Shown: one piece after another, positions 22,100 through 31,400 of the stretch
How the letters are laid out: every line of letters starts with the position of its first letter
How positions within the stretch are numbered: the first letter of the stretch is position 1
The notes under the pieces: generated by a model
Told to the model about the DNA's origin: nothing
Databases searched by the model: none
What the model saw: only the letters and a program-made list of their open reading frames with translations
NCBI RefSeq assembly: GCF_024868665.1
Contig: NC_079898.1
Span: 902,596 to 966,595, forward strand
Direction: 5' to 3'
From: Triplophysa rosa
Taxonomy: Eukaryota; Chordata; Actinopteri; Cypriniformes; Nemacheilidae
Length of the DNA: 64,000 nucleotides
Translations under genes and position numbers: made by a program

Positions 22100-23637
22100 A
22101 GGCTCCTCTCTGGCACCCTGACAGGGCTGCTTTGCAATCTCCACCGCCGCCAGCGTTTCGGGGATTAGCGGTTTCAAAAAGAATGCTAAATGTTCGGTCG
22201 TCTCCTGCCACACCTCAAGACGTTGGGCATTTGGCATCCCCCCAACAAGACAAAGTGCCGACGTTGATACCCCTTTCAGAGAAGCTGGCACGTGGAAACT
22301 ACTGCCAGGTATCTCTCCATGGGTAGAAAGGACTGTAGCCAAGGGCTACAGGATTCAATTTGCATATCGCCCTCCGTGTTTCAACGGCGTAGTCTCAACT
22401 TCTGTGCAACCGGAGCGAGCGCATCTGGTGGCACAAGAATTACAAGCTCTGCTGGACAAAGGGGCCATAGAACCTGTTCTCCTACCCGACAGAGAGAAAG
22501 GCTATTACAGCCGGTAGTTCCCAAGAGGGATGGGGGGTTGCGTACGATTCTAGATCTTCGCGGATTAAACAACTACCTAAAGACGCACAAATTCAAAATG
22601 TTGACAATCAAGATGATTGTGTCTCAAATTCAGTCACACGACTGGTTCATAACTATCGATCTCAAAGATGCATACTTTCACATAGAGATCTTGCCACAAC
22701 ACAGGAAATACCTGAGGTTCGCTTTCGGGGGCGAAGCTTACCAGTATCATGTTCTTCCATTCGGCCTTGCCTTGTCACCCCGCACATACACGAAATGCAT
22801 GGATGCAGCTCTGGCTCCTCTGCGACTCCAGGGCATCCGCATTTTGAATTACATAGATGACTGGCTGGTTTTAGCTCAGTCTCGGGAGCTAGCGCTTCGA
22901 CATCGGGATGTCGTCCTAGCTCATCTCAAAGCTCTCAGGTTAGACTCAACGCCACAAAGAGCGTTCTCTCCCCTATGCAAAATACAACGTATTTAGGGAT
23001 AATATGGGACTCGACCACGATGCAGGCGCAACTGTCTCCTGCACGCGTCAAATCCATCCTGAGCACCCTGAGGAGCATCAGGCTAGGCCAGAAAGTCACT
23101 ATTCATCACTTCAAAGAATTCTAGGTCTCATGGTGGAGGCTTCCACAGTTATACCTCTGGGCCTCCTCCTGCATATGAGACCATTTCAGTTGTGGCTCAG
23201 AGCCAGGGGGTTTCATCCAAGGGCCAACCCCCCAGAGGCAGATAAGGGTGACGCGCCAGGGCCTTCGCACCCTTTCTATGTGGTTCAGACCTCGGTTTCG
23301 GACTTTAGGTCCCACTCTCGGTCCGTGTTGTCGTCGCAAGATGCTAACGACAGACGCTTCCCTCACGGGCTGGGGTGCAGTCTTAGATGGCCGTCCAGCC
23401 CAGGGGGTCTGGAGAGGTCAAATTCTCGATTGGCACATCAATTGCCTCGAGATGATGGCTGTATTTCGGGCCCTGAAATACTTCCTCTGGGAGTTACGAG
23501 GCTACCATGTCCTAGTGCGGGTGGACAACACTTCAGTAGTCTCATACATAAATCACCAGGATGGTCTGCGGTCGCGCCACCTGAACAAATTGGACCAGCA
23601 GATCCTGCCATGGGCAGAGGGCAAATTCCTGTCCCCA
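22100..23637 (+). pseudogene. DIRS-A reverse transcriptase and RNase H
   Basis: RT blocks in one frame from 22292: VVPKRDGGLRTILDLRGLNN, FITIDLKDAYFHIEILP (motif A), YQYHVLPFGLALSPR and ILNYIDDWLVL (the YIDD catalytic box, residues 187-190). The preceding RT start (QALLDKGAIEPVLLPDREKG) is in another frame. RNase H follows from about 23338: MLTTDASLTGWGAVLDG, NCLEMMAVFRAL and VLVRVDNTSVVSYINHQDG. At least two frameshifts. Coding ends where the minisatellite starts. Confidence 0.85.
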
Positions 23638-23858
23638 CAGGCAAAACCTCCGCACACAGGCAAACTTCCGCACACAGGCAAAACCTCCGCACACAGGCAA
23701 AACCTCCGCACACAGGCAAAACCTCCGCACACAGGCAAAACCTCCGCACACAGGCAAAAACTCCGCACACAGGCAAAACCTCCGCACACAGGCAAAACCT
23801 CCGCACACAGGCAAAACCTCCGCACACAGGCAAAACCTCCGCACACAGGCAAAACACG
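23636..23858 (+). repeat. 19-bp minisatellite, about 11-12 units
   Basis: Units of CACAGGCAAAACCTCCGCA repeat head to tail with few variants (CAAACTTCC, CAAAAACTCC). Nineteen is not a multiple of three, so the three frames cycle and give long open but meaningless frames on both strands. It begins exactly at the end of the DIRS-A RNase H similarity. Confidence 0.95.
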
Positions 23859-24388
23859 AACGGGTAATCCCCAGGGGGTCAAACTAGATGTACCACAGGA
23901 AAACAAGAACTAGACCTGACCACTGACAAGGCACAAAACAGTGAATATAAAGTGTCCAAGTAATGGGGAACAGGTGTGGGTGCAATCATGGATGGAGGCA
24001 TGCAAGGGGTTATGGGAAGTGGAGTCCAGGGGGAAACATGCAGCCAGGAACGGTGACAAGGACATTAAAAAGTAAACTATCATTACCCATCTTATTTTAA
24101 ATAAGACCATAATTTATATTTAATAATTAAATTTAATTAGCAGCTAGCTAACAACAACTTGTGATTTGTTCTGGCATCTCTCTCCTGTCTAAACTAAATG
24201 ATTTTATAGGTAATTTGCTACACATTGTCATATAAATAAACTGTAAATACTGTAGATTATTTAGACTACATCTCTTGCTAAATGGCCTAAGCACACTTAA
24301 GTTCTGAGGTGTTTTGAGTGAGTGACTGATTTGATGGATTCAGACAGTCTTGAGTTCAGTCAGTTTTTGAACATTGGGTCATGAACAT
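23859..24388. repeat. Fish interspersed repeat fragment, then AT-rich intronic DNA
   Basis: 23859-24070 (AAACTAGATGTACCACAGG, AACAGTGAATATAAAGTGTC, GGGAAGTGGAGTCCAGG) resembles repeats that flank ACAGGCAAAAC stretches elsewhere. From 24070 to 24388 the sequence is AT-rich with nothing recognised. If the GIMAP splice model is right, this lies within its large intron. Confidence 0.45.
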
Positions 24389-24760
24389 CTTGGTTACGGA
24401 TGTAACCTCAGTTCCCTGATGGAGGGAACGAGACGTTGTGTCGAGCTGACAGATGGGGTTCGTCCCTGAGAACCAATCGCTTCCGACTTCTTAGAAAAGG
24501 CCAATGAAAATTGGTGAATGAAATTTGCATGCCGGACTCCGCCCCCGGATATCCGGGTATAAAAGGGAGATGGCGTGCCTCATTCATTCACCTTAGTTCT
24601 GAGGAGCCTGAGACCTCTCACGACTGCTGCAGTGGGCAGCACGTGTTGTGGCAAGAAGGACACAACGTCTCGTTCCCTCCATCATGGAACTGAGGTTACA
24701 TCCGTAACCAAGACGTTCCCTTTATGTCGGTCTCTCGACGTTGTGTCAAGCCAACAGATG
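24389..24760 (-). repeat. DIRS-B 3' terminal repeat and internal complementary region
   Basis: TTGGTTACGGATGTAACCTC at 24390 and GAGGTTACATCCGTAACCAA at 24691 are exact reverse complements apart from small changes. They are followed by GACGTTCCCTTTATGTCGGT, which matches the start of the opposite terminal repeat. Joining pieces complementary to both outer ends is the definition of the internal complementary region that guides circle formation in DIRS1-type elements. The same arrangement is at 16506-16830 in copy 2. Confidence 0.75.
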
Positions 24761-25250
24761 GGGTTCCTATGGAAAATGCCACAACACTGTGCCCTGTTAA
24801 AATCTCTAGCGAAGCAACGGTGACTGGCCTGGGCGTGTCAGCCGTGAGCGCTACCGCGAAATTGTAACCTCGCAGTGGGTAGGTAGGGGGTCCCAGAGCT
24901 TTACTTGAAAGGTGGGAAGGCCCCTGCCTTCGGCCTCACAGGCGGCGGCCTTGTTTCTCTAACAGCGAGAAGCCGCCCGGAACCGTAAGGCCACTGGGTA
25001 AGCGCTACTTCCTCAAGCGGGGGATGCGCTACAGAGACCACTTCCTACCAGAGGGAGGAGTTTAGTGGAGATACCAACATGGTCTCACCGATGGGGGAGA
25101 ACTCATGGGAAGAATGTGCGGACTGAAGGAGTTAACCGCGAGGTGGTGCTTGCTTAGTGATGGATGGAGTGCCTGTTCTTCACCCAGTGGGGGAAGAAGG
25201 GAGGCTAGTTAGTACGCTGACCCCCTTAGGAGAAAGGGCGGAAGGTACTG

Positions 25251-25949
25251 TCATAGGCGTACAGCGTACCGGCCGCCAGTCTTGCCTGATGCCTGCAAGA
25301 CTCGAGCCGATACCGGTTTTACGCGGAGGCTGTAGGACCTCGCAAAGGTGATGGGTGTAGCCCAACCCGCAGCTCTGCAGATGTCTGCCAGAGAGGCACC
25401 TCGAGCCAGTGCCCACAAGGAGGCTGTACTCCGTGTGGAGAGAGCTCTCACCCAGTGGGAGCGGGCGATCTTAGGACAGGTACGCCATAGTGATGGCATC
25501 CATGATCCAGTGCACCAATCTCTGTTTGAGACAGCCCTCCCTGCTGATCTCCAAAACAGACAAAGAGCTACTCAGAGCTCCTGTGGCTCTGCGTGCGGTC
25601 CAAGCAGAGGCGCATTGTGCGTACTGGACACAACACGGAAGGGGTTGGGTCTTCCTCCCCGGTGGGCAGCGCCTGTAAGTTCACCACCTGGTGTAGGGGG
25701 AGTGGTGGGAACTTTGGGCACGTAGCCGGGCCGGGGTCTCAGGATAGCGTGAGAATCACCGGGCCCGAGTTCTAGGCAATCTGTGGACACGGAGAATGCT
25801 TGTAGGTCTGCTACCCTCTTGAGTGCCATCCGGAGAGCCGTCTTCATCGTGAGGTGAGAAAGAGCGGCATCTCCAAGGGGCTCCAGGACCGCATCAAGGT
25901 CGCAAGAGGGTACTGAGCGCGGGTGAGGCGGTAGCCTTCCCGCGCCCAT
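25251..25949 (-). pseudogene. DIRS-B tyrosine recombinase
   Basis: First frame (25949-25572): DLDAVLEPLGDAALSHLTMK, VADLQAFSVSTDCLELGPGD and SHAILRPRPGYVPKVPTTP. Second frame (25499-25251): ALSTRSTASLWALARGASLA, DICRAAGWATPITFARSYSL. In active relatives the HxxR motif precedes this block, but here the place of the histidine is taken by leucine (LSTR), and the nucleophilic tyrosine would be in SYSL. With a frameshift and a lost catalytic histidine it should be inactive. Confidence 0.8.
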
Positions 25950-26226
25950 TAGGAACCAAATGATCAGGTTGTGCTGTCCTAGAGATTACCGGCAACTGAG
26001 TCGTGATGAGCAGCAATAGCGGCTCCATACACGTTCAGTGTGGAAGGGGAGAGATTACTCTCGAGTCTCTGGAGGAAAGCACGTACCCGATCAAGCAACT
26101 CCACGGGACTTCTCTTCGAGAAGAGCACCAGGATGAGAAGAGGCACCACTTACAGGCGTGTAGCCGCCCAGTGGCTAGGGGCCCTAGCCTGAGTAGTGGT
26201 CTTAACTGCCGCAGGGTTTAGGCCAC

Positions 26227-27100
26227 TCAGGATCTCCTCGTTCCGTCCAGGAGCCAGACATGGAGGTTCCAGAGGTCTGGCCTGGGATGCCATAACGTGC
26301 CCTTCCCCTGGGAAAGCAGGTCCTTCGTCAGGGGAATCGGCCAGGGGGGAGCTGTCGTCAAGAGCATTAGCTCCGAGAACCAAGTCCGGTTGGGCCAGTA
26401 TGGCGCAACTAGAACACTTGATGGTCCTCTTCGCTGACCTTGCACAGGGTCTGTGCAATGAGGCTCACTGGGGGGGAAGGCGTACTTCCGCTTGTCCCAC
26501 GGCCAGCTGTGCGCTAGAGCATCCGTGCCGAGGGGGGCCTCGGGCGGGGAGTACCTTAGCGGGCAATGGGTGGTGTCCAGGGAGGCAAAGGGGTCTACCT
26601 GAGCCTGCCCGAACTGTACCCAATGAGCTGGACTGCGCGGGGGTGGAGTCGCCACTTTCCGCGAGGCGTCAACTGACGAGAGAGCGCATCGGCTGTCTGG
26701 TTCAGGTCGCCTGGGATATGTGTGGCTCGCAGGGATCTGCTCACCTGCGGACTCCACAGGAGGAGGCGTCGGGCGAGTCGTGTTAGCTGCCGTGAGCGAA
26801 CGCCACCCTGGCGGTTGATATACGCTATGGCAGTTGTGCTGTCCGACCGGACCAGCACATGCTTGTCCTGCATGAGAGGTTGTAGCCCCTTCAGTGCGGG
26901 TAGCACATCCAACAACTCTAGGCAGTTGATATGCCTGCACAGGCGGGTGCCCGTCCATCGCCCCGACACTGCGTGCCCGTTGCACACGGCACCCCAACCC
27001 TGCAGGGAGGCGTCTGTCGTCACCATGACGCGTCTCAACCTGCCCGAGAGGGACCCCTGTCCGTAGAAAGGTCATTGAAGACCAAGAGGTTAGGGTGCGT
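26227..27100 (-). pseudogene. DIRS-B RNase H and downstream domain
   Basis: From 27038: VMVTTDASLQGWGAVCNG (RNase H first D), NCLELLDVLPALKGLQP (E), VLVRSDSTTAIAYINRQGG (D), SLRATHIPGDLNQTADALSR (final H/D block). This is an uninterrupted RNase H of about 130 residues with its acidic residues in place. A shifted frame then gives THCPLRYSPPEAPLGTDALA and PYWPNRTWFSELMLLTTAPP, the conserved linker before the recombinase in fish DIRS elements. Confidence 0.82.
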
Positions 27101-27249
27101 CGGCAGAGAGGCGTAATCATCATCCGCCTGCTGCCGGTGTGCCACTCTCTCAAGGGAACTCGACTCTGTAGCCAGTGTTGGAGCAGTCTCATGTGCATCA
27201 ACCAGAGGGGTATCACCACCGTCGAGGATGCCATTTGCCCAGGAGCCTC

Positions 27250-27864
27250 TTGTGCCTGCTGACTGCTTGAAATATTCAAGGCAGTTCAACACTGACTGAG
27301 CGCAGTCGCGCTGTAATGGAGACAGAGTTGAGTTCCATACCAGAAAGAGGATGCTCTGCACAGGGGAGAGCTTGCTCTTTTCTCGGTTGACCTGTAGTCC
27401 CAATCGATCTAGGTGCCGAAGCACTAGGTCCCTGTGTGTGTACATAACAGATCTCTTGAGTGTGTCAAATGAGCCAGTCGTCGAGATAGTTTAGTACCCG
27501 CACACCTCTCTCCCTGAGGGGAGTGAGGGCGGCTTCTACGATCTTCGTGAAGACTCGTGGGGACAGGGACAGACCGAAAGGGAGGACTCTGTACTAATAT
27601 GCCTGACCCTCAAAAGCGAACCGTAGGAACGGGCGATGACGAGGGGGAATCGAGACATGATAGTAAGTGTCCTTCAGGTCGATTGCCATGAACCAATCTT
27701 GACATCTGATAGATGCCAGGATACGCTTCTGCGTGAGCATCCTGAACGGCAGCTTGAGTAGGTGCCTGTTCAGGGTACGCAGATCTAGCAACCATCGCCT
27801 TTTTGGGGACGATGAAGTACGGGCTGTAAAACCCGTTGAACTTCTCGGCTAGAGGGATGAGCAC
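27250..27864 (-). pseudogene. DIRS-B reverse transcriptase
   Basis: Minus-strand: FNGFYSPYFIVPKK, then MLDLRTLNRHLLKLPFRMLT, DWFMAIDLKDTYYHVSIPPR (motif A) and RPFLRFAFEGQAY. After a stop, VLPFGLSLSPRVFTKI and VRVLNYLDDWLI (YLDD box). Stops near 27595 and frameshifts after YLDDW break it. Confidence 0.82.
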
Positions 27865-28307
27865 GATCGCTTCCTCACCAGAGGGGTGGCGACCTCGGCC
27901 CGAAGCACGGGAGCATCCTTGCCTCTGCTGAGGTTGAGAGGATGCCCCGAAACTTGGGCGGGCGTCTGGGGAGTTGGATCGCGTAGCCGAGACGGACTGT
28001 ATCCCGTAGTCACCATGACGGTTTGGGAAGCTCTTGTCAGGCTCCCAGGGACTGAGACAGGGAGGCTAGGGGTACGTTCTGCTTCATCGACCTCCCGGGG
28101 GTGGATCGATGGCTGGCAGTACGGATCCCTCGCCGTGGGGGGGCCCCCAGAGAGGAGATCGGCTCTGCAGTTTTACCTGCCTGGCGATGATGTAGCACAA
28201 CGCACCGTCGAATGAGAGTGCTTAGGCTGCTGATTATCCTCGACATTGGGTCTCGCCGTGACGCAATGTCGAGTTGCCGAACACCGTCATGTAGAGGGTG
28301 AGAGCGG

Positions 28308-29673
28308 CTATGATAAACGCCCAAAGAGAGAGAAAACTCTTAGAAGTGGGCTGTTGGGACGGGGCAGGGCCCGAAGGTATTCTTGATCTCCCTGGGGTCT
28401 TTCCATGAGGGCCGCTTTGGCTTCCGCCGCGGCTGCTGACAATGTCTCAAAGAGTACCAGGGCTGCTGGGAAGCAGACGGTGCACGGGATCTCGGCGGCC
28501 AAAGGGCGGTCGAGTCGCGGCTGGGGAGGACATACTTGATATCCTCTGTCTGCTCCTTTATCACGAAACAGCCCTTGCGAGATGGGTGCATCGAGAAAGT
28601 GGACTTTCTTGGCATTCATCTGTGCAAGGTTCAGCCAGAGGTGTCTCTCCTGGACCACAAGTGTGGACATCGCCCGACCCAGGGCCTGCGCGATCACCTT
28701 GGTCGCCCGTAGAGCGAGGTCGGTGACGGCGTGGAGTTCCTGCATAAGCGCTGGGTCGGTCTTACCCTCGTGGAGCTCTCTCTGCGCATTGGCCTGCAGG
28801 AAGGCCATAGCATGGAGAGAGGGGACAGCTTGGCCCGCAGCAGAGTAAGCTCTCGACACCTCAGATGCCGAAAAGCCTACGTGCTTTGGACGGGAGTCTA
28901 GGTCGAGCCCCAGGGGGACATCGACGTATCCTCTAGCTGCCCCACCATCGAGGGAAGAAAGGGCGATGGAACTAGTTGATGTGTACGCGCCGAAGGGGAG
29001 CGTTCCAGGTCGTACTAGGTTCCTCATGCACTTCCGGGGGAACACGGCACTGGGGGCGAGTGCGGCTTGGAGCTGCTGTCAAGCCCGAGGTACTGTGTAT
29101 CCAGCCGCGAGCGTTGGGAGAGGCAGTGCGGTGCACCGCAACCCAATGCCGGCGGCCCGGGAAAGCATGACTGACATTTCGACGTCCGCTTCTTCCTGAG
29201 CTCGACCCCCCGAGGGAGGGAGCTTCAAGGAATAGTCAAAGTCAGATGCCAGTAAGACACCCTCCGATGCTGCAACAGACATCTCATCATCACGCACCGT
29301 GTCCGATACGTGGTTGAGGAACAAGACGGTGGGACCGTCTCCTGGGGAATGGTCAGACGAGTGAGAAGAGGTGCGAACGGTCCACGAGCCAGTGGCTGAC
29401 GGATTAGTGCTCACAGTAATCCTCATATCACCCTCGTTGCTCGCCATAGTGGGAGGCAGGGCCGTAGTCCTGCCGTCACGGAACGGGAAGCAGACGAGGT
29501 GGTGGCTGAGTCCCGTGGGAACACAGCCACCCGTGACGCAACGTCTGAATCGTCAATCGCCCGCAGTGCGGGCAGGACGTATCCACAACATCTGCCCCAG
29601 CGTATTGGAAGCAGACCTCGTGTCCGTCCCCCTCCTCGATGAGTGTGTTGCACCCACGAGAACAGCGGGACAT
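28308..29673 (-). pseudogene. DIRS-B gag-like gene
   Basis: The zinc pattern is at the start (29673 side): SRCSRGCNTLIEEGDGHEVC, then VDTSCPHCGRL. Next come an acidic Ser-rich part (GRAQEEADVEMSVMLSRAA) and the core EVSRAYSAAGQAVPSLHAMA, TDPALMQELHAVTDLALRAT, RHLWLNLAQMNAKKVHFLDA. The domain order equals that of the family-A gag. Three frames are needed. Confidence 0.8.
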
Positions 29674-30040
29674 GCCACGCTGGAGAAATTTGCTCTTTTA
29701 GAGAAAATACTCGAACACTTCTGGAACCGCTGAGACGCCCAGGGGAAGTCGCCGCAGGAAGGGCCCGTCCGCTGCACCACGTCGTAGAGCCGGCAGTCTT
29801 GTAGTTGCTACATGTAGCGAAGTCTGTTGATCATGAGCGAAGGCTCCGAAGAACAAAAGGTGAATGAATGAGGCATGCCGTCTCCCTTTTATACCCGGAT
29901 ATCCGGGGCGGAGTCCGGCATGCAAATTTCATTCGGCAATTTTCATTGGCCTTTTCTAAGAAGTCGGAAGCGATTGGTTCTCAGGGACGAACCCCATCTG
30001 TCGGCTCGACACAACGTCGAGAGACCGACAGAAAGGGAAC

Positions 30041-30393
30041 TGGACATTAGCAGATGTGATGTGTGTTAATCACAGCTGTTAGGACACTGCAAAAGATAGA
30101 AGTAAACACGGAAAACACTTCATCGCTGGACAGGATTGTTTTGTTCGTTTATGTTTATTAGTTGTAAAAGGAAACCTGTTTTTATTTGCAGATCATCTGC
30201 CGCGATAGTTCTGGTAAAATAGTCACTGAATACTCCACGTGAAACATGGATATGGTAAAAATGGTAAAAATAAAACTTTTGATGGACAACTAAATAAAAA
30301 GATTGAAATAAGAACCTGATAAGAATTTCATAATTTTCCCTTTAACATTATTACTGCATTACATTGAAGTTATCGTATTGAAATATGACTCAC
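30041..30393 (-). other. Intron between DIRS-B copy 1 and a GIMAP exon
   Basis: AT-rich, no coding pattern. It follows the splice donor GTGAGT (30393-30388, minus strand) of the GIMAP exon. Confidence 0.5.
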
Positions 30394-31074
30394 CATATGA
30401 GCTGATCTTCTCCTGTAACTCATTGATTCTGCTCCTCATTTCACTCAGTTCAGCTTCATATTTCTCCTCAGTTTCTTGTCTTCCTCTCATCTCTTGAGCT
30501 CTGACATACATCTGAAGTGAATATGGTTCAGTCTTCATGTTCTCTATATAATCCAGCAGCTCTATTGATATTGCTTTAAATTTTTCATGTTCTTTTAAGC
30601 CCACGACTCTGTATCGTCCTCCACAGAGACGGATCAATCTCTGACATTCATCGTATGATTCTACAAAATCTGTCACATTTCTGTCAACAGTGACATCAGT
30701 GGTGAAAATCATCATGAAGTGATCGCTGGAGTAAAATATCTTCTGGATCTTCTCTATTTCTTCTTTATCTTCATCAGTCAATGGACCAACAGGAATGATA
30801 ATGAGAAACACATGAGCTCCAGGACCACAGAGAGACACACAGTTGAGAGTCTGACACATCATCTCTTCATGTGAGAGTCCAGTCAGAGTCGGAAGCTCAA
30901 CAACACAGATCTGACGTCCATGTATCTTCTCTTCTCTCTTCACACACACCGATGAGCTGAATTCTCTCGGATTTAAAGTTTTTTTCATTTTTCCTCGCAG
31001 AAGTTTGGACATGAAGACCTTCAGTGTTGCATCAGCTCCACACAACACCACATTCAGCTTTGAGCTTACACCCA
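30394..31074 (-). CDS. GIMAP-like exon, degenerate AIG1 domain without P-loop
   Basis: Bounded by acceptor TTTCATCATCAG (AG at 31076-31075) and donor ATG|GTGAGT after 30394. The 681-bp exon encodes SSKLNVVLCGADATLKVFMS where an active GIMAP has GxTGxGKSxxGN, so GTP binding is unlikely. VVELPTLTGLSHEEM replaces DTPGLFD. The family box LCGPGAHVFLIIIPVG, CQRLIRLCGGRYRVVGL and ENMKTEPYSLQMYVRAQEM are retained, then a short coiled coil ELSEMRSRINELQEKISSY. Two bases precede the first whole codon and one follows the last. This phase lets it splice in frame to the exon at 14189-12871 (SSY-G-GKDAQEDLKG). No stop interrupts the exon. Confidence 0.85.
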
Positions 31075-31400
31075 CTGATGATGAAAAACAAAAGTGATAC
31101 ATTATAACAATATTAATCATTTTAATTTGTAATGGATAATGTACAGTCCACTAGTCATTATCACAAATCACCACTGAATTATAATCACATCTCATTTTTC
31201 AAGTTAATTTTGATATATTAATTCATATATGTAATGTGTTAAATCATATTATATTAATGCTTTAGCAAAAAAGTGCATTATTCATTGTTTTTACACAGCA
31301 AATTGTTTTACTTTACTAAGAGGACACAAACCATTCATTTGGAATGAAATGTATTCTTATATATTCTTTAAAATCGTTTGTAACTTTGTAGATAATATGA
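31075..31400 (-). other. Upstream intron of the GIMAP exon
   Basis: AT-rich. Contains the polypyrimidine/AG acceptor next to 31074. No further GIMAP exon was found upstream within the window. Confidence 0.45.

Larger units (their letters stand above)
15352..23637 (+). mobile_element. DIRS-type retrotransposon, family A, interrupted
   Basis: From about 15352 the sequence (CTGCGTTTCAAATGCTATGG, later TATAAATACGCG and TTTGTCTTTAAGGACCACTT) looks like a DIRS terminal/promoter region and runs to the hAT at 15680. After that insertion it resumes with the gag start at 20643, then RT and RNase H to 23637, where a minisatellite-bearing repeat takes over. The tyrosine recombinase and the 3' inverted terminal repeat were not found, so the 3' end is lost. 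Family-A RT and gag differ clearly from the family-B copies in the window. Confidence 0.75.
24389..30040 (-). mobile_element. DIRS-B copy 1, near full length, inverted terminal repeats
   Basis: The right end (29850-30040) and left end (24389-24590) are inverted repeats: TTTGCATGCCGGACTCCGCC with CCGGGTATAAAAGGGAGA on the left is mirrored on the right. Minus-strand order is gag, RT, RNase H, a further domain, then tyrosine recombinase, as in DIRS elements. Next to the left repeat is a sequence complementary to it (see 24389-24760). DIRS elements replicate through circles and insert by recombinase, so no target duplication is expected and none is seen. All genes are frameshifted. Confidence 0.9.

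Noticed and set aside
23636..23858. CRISPR array
   Set aside because: Repeats are head to tail without spacers and the context is a fish retrotransposon.
23438..23906. Cysteine-rich minus-strand protein (CLCAEVLPVCGGFACVRRF repeats)
   Set aside because: Antisense reading of the 19-bp minisatellite.
24389..30040. A LTR (Gypsy-like) retrotransposon
   Set aside because: Termini are inverted rather than direct, no integrase or protease is present, and a tyrosine recombinase follows RNase H.
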